Notes under the pieces: model-generated
What the model was told of the DNA's origin: nothing
What the model saw: the letters and a program-made list of their open reading frames with translations, nothing else
The model's database searches: none
Source: Baffinella frigidus
Taxonomy: Eukaryota; Cryptophyceae; Cryptomonadales; Baffinellaceae
Reading direction: 5' to 3'
Length of the DNA: 10,334 nt
NCBI GenBank assembly: GCA_026770585.1
Contig: MU647087.1
Coordinates: forward strand, 128,409 to 138,742
Shown: positions 1 through 5,305 of the stretch, one piece after another
Layout: each line of letters opens with the position of its first letter
Numbering within the stretch: position 1 is the stretch's first letter
Translations under genes and position numbers: made by a program

Positions 1-177
1 TAGGGTGCAGGGTGCAGGGTGCAGGGTGCAGGGTGCAGGGTGTAGGGTGCAGGGTGTAGGGTGTAGGGTGGAAGGTGCAGGGTGCAGGGTGCAGGGTGCA
101 GGGTGTAGGGTGTAGGGTGCAGGGTGCAGGGTGCAGGGTATAGGGTGTAGAGTGTAGGGTGTAGGGTGCAGGGTGTC
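1..177 (+). repeat. degenerate telomere-like heptamer array
   Basis: About 25 head-to-tail copies of a 7-bp unit, AGGGTGC or AGGGTGT, with rare variants (GTATAGGG near 139 and AGAGTGT near 150). The unit matches a TTTAGGG-type telomere repeat with two changed positions, so this is probably an interstitial or subtelomeric degenerate array, not an active chromosome end. It begins at the window edge, so its full length is unknown. No gene is visible in it. Confidence 0.9.
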
Positions 178-244
178 GGGTTTACCCGCCCGGGAACATG
201 CACGTAGTCTTGGCCGATCCGGGGCCCGTCAGCGGGAAGACCAC

Positions 245-427
245 CTCCTGTTTTCGTCGGCAGTTTCAGGGGTGAATCGTGTTTTGGTCGGGAGTTTGAG
301 GGGTGACTTTTCGGCGGGGGTTTCAGGGGTAACTCTTGTTTTCGGACGGAGTTTCAGGGGTAACTTCTGTTTTCGTCGGGAGTTTCAGGGGTGAATCGTG
401 TTTTGGTTGGGAGGTTCAGGGGTGAAT
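245..427 (+). repeat. 31-bp tandem repeat, first tract
   Basis: About six copies of a G/T-rich unit built on TTTCAGGGGTGAATC followed by GTGTTTTGGTCGGGAG. The GGTGAAT/GGTAACT core recurs at 271, 302, 327, 359, 390 and 421, so the period is 31-32 bp with one shorter unit of 25. Copies differ at several positions, so the array is old. It ends exactly where the inverted-repeat element at 428 begins. The short reading frames across it are repeat translations, not genes. Confidence 0.85.
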
Positions 428-589
428 CCACACAGCGGACTTCGAGGGGACTTGGAATAACCCATAAGCGATAAGTCTTACGACCCTACGGTAGGCAATC
501 CGTAGGGCCGTAGGGGGGTTTCCTACGGACAAGGTGACGGGAAATGGCTTAAATCTGAGCAGAAAATCCCTTGGTAGCCCGCTGCGTGG
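428..589. mobile_element. MITE-like element, family epsilon, copy 1
   Basis: The termini are inverted: CCACACAGCGG at the left and CCGCTGCGTGG at the right. The interior contains CGACCCTACGGTAGGCAATC and a second GTAGG-rich arm. A near full-length relative lies at 6938-7100 and shares the termini, the GACTTCGA..GGGA segment, the CCCTACGGTAGGCAATC core and GGAAATGGCTT near the right end. A 5' fragment is at 6556-6594. It has no coding capacity, so it would be non-autonomous. This copy sits inside the 31-bp repeat array, which resumes at about 595. No clear target duplication is visible here. Confidence 0.75.
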
Positions 590-594
590 TCTGT

Positions 595-707
595 TTGGGT
601 GGGGGTTTCAGAGATAACTCCACGTCCTCCTGTTTTGGTCGGGAGTTTCAGGGGTGGATCCTGTTTGGGTGGGGGTTTCAGGGGTAACTCCTGATTCGGT
701 TGGGGAT
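595..707 (+). repeat. 31-bp tandem repeat, second tract
   Basis: Three or four further copies of the GTTTCAGGGGT-AACTCCTG-TTTTGGTCGGGAG unit, at about 605, 645 and 676. This is the same repeat as at 245-427, so the epsilon element at 428-589 appears to have split or been inserted into one array. The following 60 bases, to about 768, show nothing recognisable. Confidence 0.75.
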
Positions 708-768
708 AAGAGTGGCTGCATGTTCCGTGCCACGCCACGCGCCAGTTTTTCTCTCAAGATGGGGCTTG

Positions 769-1345
769 CAAGCAAACGCGGTGGTTTTTAAAAGTCGCGT
801 GTACCGCAGTGTTTTACATTTGTACCGCAATCCCGGGTTTATTACTGAAGCTCTGCATCAGTTGGGTTGACGGACTATTCTCAAGTTGACATCCTCGGTG
901 TGTGGTACAAAGCTGTCAACTTTGGAGCGATAAAGTGCCCGGTCCCACCAAATTGATGAACCTAAATAGACTGAAAGAGAGCGAGAAGACCTTGTCTGAG
1001 AAGCGGAGCCCCGACCAGCGCCACAAGCTGGTTTCCCCCCAGAGGAGCAAACGGGGCAGTCCTTAAAAGTCGTGTGTACCGCAGCAATGTACGTTCGTAC
1101 CGGGTTTATATAACTGGAGATTTATGTTTGTACCGGAACGCCGGGTTTATAACTGAAGACCTTGTCTGAGAAGCGCAGCCCCGCGCCACTCACCCGTTTC
1201 CACCCAGAGGGGCAAAACAGCGAGCAAACGGGGCGGTTTTTAAAAGTCGTGTGTACCGCAGCGTTTTAAGTTTGTACCGGAAGGCCGGGTTTGTAATCAA
1301 ATACCTTGTTCGTGAAGCGGAGGCCTGAGCCGCGCCACTCGCCGG
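769..1345 (+). repeat. diverged ~145-170-bp tandem repeats
   Basis: A module recurs about three and a half times: a CAAACG-GGGCGGT and TTTTAAAAGTCG segment, then TGTACCGCAG, then TTTGTACCGGAA-GCCGGGTTTAT, then ACCTTGTCTGAGAAGCG, then a CGCGCCAC segment. The CTTGTCTGAGAAGCG landmark lies at 991, 1161 and (diverged) 1305, and GTGTACCGCAG at about 808, 1074 and 1251. Another dispersed repeat interrupts it at 877-973. No open frame with gene-like composition is seen in this stretch. Confidence 0.7.
877..973 (+). repeat. dispersed repeat R2, copy 1
   Basis: A block starting TATTCTCAAGTTGAC, then GTGTGTGGTACAAA, then GTCAACTTTGGAGCG, and ending near AATAGACTG. Related copies are at 3489-3583 (full length) and 3078-3131 (about 44 bases missing from the middle). 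The AGTTGAC and GTCAACT segments are inverted relative to each other, so the block can form a short stem. Function unknown. Confidence 0.7.
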
Positions 1346-1410
1346 AGAGGTCGTCGGAGAAGGAGATGTCGTACACGCTGTTGGAGAGAGGGCTTTGTTG
1401 TCAATAACAC

Positions 1411-1742
1411 CAGAGAGAGAGAGAGAGAGAGAGACCCGCGGCGAGGGAGGGAGGGAGGGAGAGAGAGAGAGAGAGGGAGAGAGAGAGAGAGAAAGAGAGA
1501 GCGCGCGCGCGCGAGAGAGAGAGAGAGAGCGAGAGAGAGAGCGAGAGAGAGAGCGAGAGAGAGAGCGAGAGAGAGAGCGAGAGAGAGAGCGAGAGAGAGA
1601 GCGAGAGCGAGAGAGAGAGAGAGAGAGACCTTTGTTATTGATACCAACCGAGAGACCTTCATTGTTAATACCAACACAGAGAGCGTGAGCGACAGAGAGA
1701 GATTGAGAGAGAGAGTGTGAGAGAGAGAGAGAGCGTGAGCGA
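1411..1742 (+). repeat. GA-rich microsatellite with 12-bp higher-order period
   Basis: Nearly uninterrupted (GA)n on the plus strand, in three parts: 1411-1433, 1441-1628 and 1676-1742. A (GC)6 run lies at 1501-1512. From 1529 to 1601 a GC dinucleotide recurs every 12 bases (1529, 1541, 1553, 1565, 1577, 1589, 1601). Long open frames cross it on both strands because (GA)n has no stop codons. They translate to Arg-Glu or Arg-Ser-Leu runs and are not credible genes. The pure purine strand could form triplex (H-DNA). Confidence 0.92.
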
Positions 1743-1754
1743 GATCTGTATCGC

Positions 1755-1818
1755 CCTTTCGTGGGAATGAACAACGCTGAAGCGAGATCGTTGGAATGTT
1801 GTTCATTCCAACGAAAGG
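1755..1818. repeat. short foldback
   Basis: A left arm of about 21 bases (1755-1775, CCTTTCGTGGGAATGAACAA and one more) is the reverse complement, with one mismatch, of the right arm (1798-1818). The spacer is 22 bases. It lies directly between the GA tract and the TTATTAACACCAACAC module. It may be the tip of a larger element or a small MITE. Nothing coding. Confidence 0.75.
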
Positions 1819-1829
1819 CCCCTCTGTTA

Positions 1830-2349
1830 TTAACACCAACACGCCCGCCATGCATCATACAGCAAGGCACCGCGAAGACACGTGATCCGGAAAAATCGAG
1901 GTCAGGTCAGCAACATTTTTTATTTTTTTGCCTTTTTGTGTCATCTTATGGGTGGAAGATGCTATTTCGAGATAAAAACCATGCCTAAGATAGCATAAAA
2001 GTCCATTTTTGGGGATTTTAACACCAACACGGCCGCCATGCATCATACAGCAAGGTTTATCCGGGGTAACCTATTTTTCTTTAGTTTGATGGCAAGCAAA
2101 ATTACTACATAAATGCTTTAATATTGCTAATAAGAACGATATATGTAGTAATTTTCCTTGCCGTCAAACTACAGAAAAATAGGTTTCCCCGGATCAAGGT
2201 ACCGCGAAGACACGTGATCCGGAAAAATCGAGGTCAGGTCAGCAACATTTTTCATTTTTTTGCCCTTTTGTGTCATCTTATGGGTGGGAGATGCTATTTT
2301 GAGATAAAAACCATGCCTAAGATAGCATAAAAGTCCATTTTTGGGAAAT
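1830..2349 (+). repeat. tandem duplication of a 188-bp unit
   Basis: A 188-bp unit begins TTAACACCAACACG-CCGCCATGCATCATACAGCAAGG, runs through ACACGTGATCCGG, a T-rich stretch and ATGCCTAAGATAGCAT, and ends near CCATTTTTGGG. It lies at 1830-2017 and again at 2018-2349, where a 139-bp MITE plus a 5-bp target duplication splits it. The offset is 188 bp before the insertion and 332 bp after it. A third head fragment (ATACAGCAAGGTACCG) is at 2401. Each unit holds a small internal hairpin (CATCTTA..TAAGATAG). No protein-coding signal. Confidence 0.85.
2056..2194. mobile_element. foldback MITE with 5-bp target duplication
   Basis: Arms of about 53 bases are nearly perfect inverted repeats. The left arm runs from ATCCGGGGTAACCTATTTTT to AATTACTACATA, and the right arm is its complement ending in CCCCGGAT. 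An A/T-rich loop of about 30 bases separates them. CAAGG flanks both sides (2051-2055 and 2195-2199) but occurs once in the unoccupied copy at 1863-1867, so both the insertion site and the target duplication can be read directly. There is no open frame, so it must be non-autonomous. Confidence 0.88.
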
Positions 2350-2377
2350 TTTCCTGATTTCCTGACCTGACCTCGAT
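2225..2377. repeat. inverted repeat enclosing the T-rich unit
   Basis: AATCGAGGTCAGGTCAG at about 2226-2242 is the perfect reverse complement of CTGACCTGACCTCGATT at about 2361-2377. It encloses the T-rich segment of the second 188-bp unit. The first unit (1890s) has only the left arm, so the complete foldback is present once. From 2378 to 2460 only the third head fragment of the 188-bp unit is seen. Confidence 0.75.
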
Positions 2378-2460
2378 TCCGCGCGAAGCCCATTTCGACA
2401 ATACAGCAAGGTACCGTAAAGACACGTGATCCGATTCCGGTTCAAAAATGGTCCCTGTAG

Positions 2461-2781
2461 CCACCAACCCTCACGGCTTGGGCAAACCGCCGGTTTTTGA
2501 TTTCTCCATTTCAAGGGAAATTGGAGCCGTTGAAGTCGGATTCCGACTTCAACCCCTTGAAATCCCGAATCGAACATCGTCGATTTGCCCAAGCCGTGAG
2601 GGTTCCACACGAGGCTAAGCAGGCGAACAGAGTAAAACCCGGGGGCTGTACAAGTAGGGCCTATCCATAAGTGATTTATAACCGACCGACCGCTGAGCGG
2701 TCGGTAACGTGATCATTTCCCTACAAAACTTTAAAAGTCCCTTTTATTCTGTTCGCCTGGGTAGCCTCGTGTGGTTGGTGG
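2461..2781. mobile_element. MITE family I, copy 1, with another MITE nested in its right end
   Basis: The left end is CCACCAACCCTCACGG followed by CTTGGGCAAA. The right end is TTTGCCCAAG-CCGTGAGGGTT, then a 170-bp insert, then GGTGG. Removing the insert (2605-2774) and one TT restores GGGTTGGTGG, the exact complement of the left end. AG lies on both sides (2459-2460 and 2782-2783), giving a 2-bp target duplication. The interior contains a second palindrome around GAAGTCGGATTCCGACTTC. A sister copy is at 4025-4195. No transposase is encoded. Confidence 0.85.
2605..2774. mobile_element. nested MITE family II
   Basis: Inverted ends CCACACGAGGCTAAGCAGGC at 2605 and GCCTGGGTAGCCTCGTGTGG ending at 2774 continue into GAACAGAGTAAAA and TTTTATTCTGTTC. 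A central perfect inverted repeat ACCGACCGCTCAGCGG-type stem (ACCGACCGCTGAGCGGTCGGT) is at about 2682-2704. It is inserted in the right terminus of family I copy 1 and is flanked by TT on both sides (2603-2604 and 2775-2776). The nesting shows it is younger than its host element. Confidence 0.87.
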
Positions 2782-2803
2782 AGCCTTCTGGGTGGGGGCA
2801 GAC

Positions 2804-3038
2804 CTCTTCGGAAAGACGATCTTGGGGTTCGCCGTCACGCTAGCAATGCACTTGTTGAGGGACGCGACAGGGATAAGCACACTTGTTCAAAAACGCGATA
2901 GGGATAAGCACACTTGTTCACGGACGCGACAGGGATAAGCACACTAGTTCCAAAACGCGATAGGGATAAGCACACGCGTTCGCGGACGCGACAGGGACGT
3001 GAGCAGACCTCTTCGGCAGGACGATCTTGGGGTTCGCC
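2804..3038 (+). repeat. 31-bp minisatellite with alternating 62-bp higher order
   Basis: The core ACGCGA(C/T)AGGGATAAGCAC recurs exactly every 31 bases (2862, 2893, 2924, 2955, 2986). Alternate copies read GGACGCGAC and AAACGCGAT, so the true amplifying unit is a 62-bp dimer. The array is bracketed by direct copies of GACCTCTTCGG..GACGATCTTGGGGTTCGCC at 2804-2833 and 3004-3038. Overlapping short frames on both strands are repeat translations. Confidence 0.88.
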
Positions 3039-3177
3039 CAGTCGATTGGGACCGCCGACGCGGGGTCCACCTGCGAGTATCCTCAAGTTGACACGCCCGG
3101 GGGAAGCAAATTGGTGAGACCAAATAGACTTGCCCAGTCGGTTGGGACCGCCGACGCGGGGTCCGCCTGCGAGTGTT

Positions 3178-3206
3178 TAGGGTAAGGGGTTAGGGGTTAG
3201 GGTTTC
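3178..3206 (+). repeat. short telomere-like stretch
   Basis: TTTAGGGTAAGGGGTTAGGGG, then TTAGGGTTT: three to four imperfect TTTAGGG/TTAGGGG units, G-rich on the plus strand. It is interstitial and directly abuts a copy of the CTGCGAGT repeat. Confidence 0.75.
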
Positions 3207-3371
3207 AAAACGGGAAAGGCGAGATTTAACAAGTTGATAAACCGACGGCGCACGCTAGGGGGGGGGGGCACGTGCATGAGTGTGAGGGTACTGACAACCA
3301 CGTAAGCGTATTGACAAGATAGAGTACGGTCGATCGGTTCCGTCGACGCCGGGTCCGCCTGCGAGTTTTGA

Positions 3372-3446
3372 CATCTTAGGGGTGGGATTTTGAGCTACGG
3401 TATAGCGATATCGAGGCTAAAATAGCGAATTCCGCCCGTAAGATAG
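3372..3446. repeat. small foldback related to the 188-bp unit
   Basis: CATCTTAGGGGTGGGA at 3372 pairs imperfectly with TTCCGCCCGTAAGATAG at 3430. The order of CATCTTA, GGGTGG, GCTA, TAAGATAGCA and AAAA resembles the internal hairpin of the 188-bp unit (1942-1996 and 2274-2328), so this may be an old relative. The similarity is partial and was judged by eye. Confidence 0.45.
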
Positions 3447-3604
3447 CACAAAATGGTGTCCCAAATGACGCCAGGTCCACCTGGGCGTATTCTCAAGTTG
3501 ACGTTCTGGGTGTGCGGTTCAAATCCGTCAACTTTGGAGCGGGAAAGGGCCCGGGGGAAGAAAAAGGTTGAGCCAAAACAGACTGGGACAGAGCTCGGTT
3601 GCCC

Positions 3605-3857
3605 TACAGGCTAGCTAAACAAGGCAGCCTGGGGAGGGAGTGTGTGGTTCATCTGAAAAGCTAACGCCAGCGAGGTACTTAGAGCCTACGGATTTCATAC
3701 GGTAGGAGCCCCCCTCCTACGACTTTTAAAGTCCTTTTTAAAAAACGTCGTAGGAGGAGGGGGGGTTCCTACCGTACGCTAAGGGGTCCGCTGGCGTTAG
3801 CTTGTGGCATTACTACAGGCTAGCTAAACCAGGCCGCCTGGGGAGGGAATGTATGGT
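3605..3857. mobile_element. foldback element 3658-3803 between direct repeats
   Basis: AAGCTAACGCCAGCG (3658) and CGCTGGCGTTAGCTT (ending 3803) are perfect 15-bp inverted ends. Inside, a second pair of arms (ACGGTAGGAGCCCCCCTCCT and its complement ending ACCGT) encloses TTTTAAAGTCC. Outside, a direct repeat of about 45 bases, CTACAGGCTAGCTAAAC-AGGC-GCCTGGGGAGGGA, lies at 3605-3650 and 3813-3857. This could be a duplication that accompanied insertion, or two older flanking repeats. Confidence 0.75.
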
Positions 3858-3888
3858 GGCCATGTTGCCTGCGAGACAGAGCCAGCTA

Positions 3889-3924
3889 GAAGTTACTGGC
3901 ATCAGGCGTGATGCCAGTAACTTC
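3889..3924. repeat. perfect hairpin, 16-bp arms
   Basis: GAAGTTACTGGCATCA, a 4-base loop GGCG, then TGATGCCAGTAACTTC: arms identical in all 16 pairs. It lies 8 bases before a second perfect palindrome. It has no T-tract, so a bacterial-type terminator is not indicated. Confidence 0.9.
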
Positions 3925-3932
3925 ATCAAGCC

Positions 3933-3976
3933 TGGCCGTGCTTCCTTTCGGATCGATCCGAAAGGAAGCACGGCCA
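3933..3976. repeat. perfect 44-bp palindrome with no spacer
   Basis: The left half TGGCCGTGCTTCCTTTCGGA-TC is followed immediately by its exact reverse complement; the centre is GATCGATC. All 22 pairs match. Perfect spacer-less palindromes are normally unstable, so this is either young or maintained. From 3977 to 4024 nothing else is recognised. Confidence 0.92.
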
Positions 3977-4024
3977 TCCTGCACAACCACTTCCAGTGTC
4001 CGCCTATGTTGTGAGCTCGAAGAA

Positions 4025-4195
4025 CCACCAACCCTCACGGAAAGACCAAATCGTGGATTTTCAGACCTCAAATTCACCTTGACAGCCAGGCGAATTCGCC
4101 TGGCCACAACTTAAGAAGCCCCAATCTTGGTGCGAAATCGACTTTCGGGGAAAGGTCGAAAATCGACGGTTTGGTCCTTCCGTGAGGGTTGGTGG
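4025..4195. mobile_element. MITE family I, copy 2, at the 3' end of gene A
   Basis: The ends CCACCAACCCTCACGG (4025) and CCGTGAGGGTTGGTGG (4195) are perfect inverted repeats and continue as AAAGACCAAA and TTTGGTCCTT. AA flanks both sides (4023-4024 and 4196-4197), a 2-bp target duplication as in copy 1. A central palindrome CCAGGCGAATTCGCCTGG is at about 4086-4103. The element starts about 16 bases beyond the last gene A codon that matches gene B, so it is the likely cause of the gene's truncation, or lies in its next intron. Confidence 0.88.
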
Positions 4196-4802
4196 AACCT
4201 AAGGACCTACAGGGCGCGACCTTGCCGAACCACGTGGTGGGCCCCGTCCACTTCCCGCGGAACGACTCCCGCATGAGCGTCCACTGCGTCTTCCCCCCGC
4301 CCCCCGGCACGCGCACCGCTGGCTTGCGGGTACCGATCCCCGCGCGGATCTTCTCTGCCGCCGCCTCCCAGCTGTTTGGGGTTGAGGGTTGAGGGTTGAG
4401 GGTTGAGGGGTTAGGGGGTAGGGTTTAAGGGTTAGGGTTGAGGGTTTAAGGCCTGTCGGTCGTAAGGGAGGCAGGAACGATGTCGGCGGCAGATGTCGGA
4501 GCCGCGAGCACGTCTGCGGTCGCGCGCCCTGGCGCGCTGACGAGCACCGACGCGATGCCGGCTCCCCACACGCCCATCTGGCGGCGCGACACGCGGTTGT
4601 GCTCCATCGTGAGGCCGCTGAGCGCGGGTCGCGCATTGCCAGCTCGGTTGGGCGCCGTGACATCGCCGAGGGCTGGGAGGGACCGGAGGTTTGGCGCCAA
4701 GCCGGTGAAGGTACCAGGAAGGCGCGGGGCGCAGGTTGGCGCGAAGGCTGCGGCGAACGCGATGTGCGACGCAATGAGGAGCGCGCTGCGAACGCCCGGC
4801 AT
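4196..4802 (-). CDS. gene A: plastid lumen-targeted protein, two exons, 3' end disrupted
   Basis: Exon 1 is 4802-4453 (116 codons plus 2 bases) and exon 2 is 4371-4221. An 81-bp intron with a GC donor and AG acceptor joins them in frame as Asp-Ser-Trp-Glu. Residues 1-19 form a hydrophobic signal peptide ending in AAA, then F20-A-P, the ASAFAP-type plastid signature. Residues about 21-70 are Pro/Arg/Ser/Ala-rich like a transit peptide. SRRQ (72-75), a hydrophobic stretch (76-90) and ATA (94-96) form a Tat lumen signal. Exon 2 ends TQWTLMRESFRGKWTGPTTW-FGK. The start at 4802 is preferred because gene B starts at the matching ATG, although an in-frame ATG lies at 4850. After FGK the frame continues VAP, then leaves homology and enters the MITE at 4195, stopping at 4074 if unspliced. 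The family is not recognised. It is a likely truncated paralogue or pseudogene, but may be expressed. Confidence 0.6.
4372..4452 (-). other. intron 1 of gene A made of telomere-like repeats
   Basis: On the sense strand the 81 bases are almost entirely CCCTCAA, CCCTAA and CCCTTAAA units, about eleven of them. The proposed donor is ACAG/GCCTT, a GC-AG intron, and the acceptor is CCCCAAACAG/CTGG. No GT donor keeps the frame nearby. Splicing here joins codon phases exactly (2 bases + 1 base), which is the main support. The C-rich repeat supplies a pyrimidine-rich tract. Confidence 0.55.
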
Positions 4803-5305
4803 CTTTGAGGTGATGTGGTCTTTGCTTCTTGGACAAACCACTTGCTGCAACTAATTTGACGACCTTAGGCCTGGAGATTTGACCAGCGATTTCCTCAGTT
4901 TTTTTCTCTTAAATGGTCCGAAGTTCCCCGAATGTATGAAATTTACTGCACGTTTTGGCTGGACGTGACTGGTTTGGTCGCTGATGTAAAGGCCCGAGAT
5001 TTCTAGATTCGCCTCCCACGGCTGTGCCCCATCAAGGCGTTTTGGTCCGACGGACATGGGAACGTGCGAGCTGCCGTACGACGTTCATTAAAGCTCCAAC
5101 GCCAAAAACGAGGGAAAGTCGGAACGCTCCGAAAGAGACGATTCGAGGAGCGCACACTCAGGCAAGCACTCGCGGAGAAGGTTGGCACACCTCGCGACTG
5201 CGTCGCCCACAGAAGGTCGAGCGTTGTCGCATGCTCGCGTGAGCTTGGCTAGTTGCAGCCGGTGTTTGTCCCTCCGCAAGAAGCAAGGGCCACATCTCCG
5301 CCAAG
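4803..5305. promoter_or_regulatory. divergent intergenic region with paired 5' leader homology
   Basis: The genes start head to head, 503 bases apart. Leaders next to both ATGs are homologous: TAGTTGCAGC, GTTTGTCC, AAGAAGCAA, GGCCACATC or GACCACATC, then CAAGATG or AAAGATG. These cover 4803-4856 (minus sense) and about 5250-5305 (plus sense). The middle, about 4857-5249, shows no homology between its halves, no clear TATA box and no repeat family found elsewhere in the window. It probably holds a bidirectional promoter. A polypyrimidine TTTTTTTCTCTT is at 4900-4911. Short open frames here lack support. Confidence 0.45.

Larger units (their letters stand above)
3037..3583 (+). repeat. mosaic of direct repeats (GCCGACGCGGGGTCC and R2 modules)
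   Basis: A segment CAGTCG(A/G)TTGGGACCGCCGACGCGGGGTCC(A/G)CCTGCGAGT lies at 3037-3078 and 3133-3172. Degenerate copies are at about 3329-3367 and 3464-3490. The first and last are followed directly by R2 copies (3078-3131 internally deleted, 3489-3583 intact). Between them are a short telomere-like stretch (3178-3206), an 11-base G run (3258-3268) and a foldback (3372-3446). No coding region of any weight was seen. Confidence 0.72.

Noticed and set aside
1-177. True chromosome end
   Set aside because: Units are degenerate (AGGGTGC/T, not TTTAGGG) and similar stretches occur inside the window, so an interstitial array is the safer reading. The window edge prevents a firm answer.
1190-1870. 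Minus-strand frame of 226 codons rich in Ser, Arg and Leu, like an RS-domain protein
   Set aside because: It is the translation of a (CT)n/(GA)n microsatellite with flanking tandem repeats. The long frame follows from the lack of stops in such DNA, and all frames through it stay open.
3889-3976. Rho-independent terminators for a neighbouring gene
   Set aside because: There are no T-tracts, the setting is a eukaryotic nuclear genome, and the stems are perfect palindromes with no gene ending there.
4199-4774. Minus-strand frame of 191 codons across gene A
   Set aside because: It reads exon 1, the telomere-like repeat and exon 2 in the wrong frame. The frame supported by homology to gene B is different.
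4480-4854. Plus-strand frame of 124 codons opposite gene A
   Set aside because: Antisense shadow of exon 1 in GC-rich DNA. The same shadow appears opposite gene B (5374-5730).
5003-5279. Several overlapping frames of about 60-72 codons between the two genes
   Set aside because: They overlap on both strands, show no homology to each other or targeting features, and lie in the probable divergent promoter.
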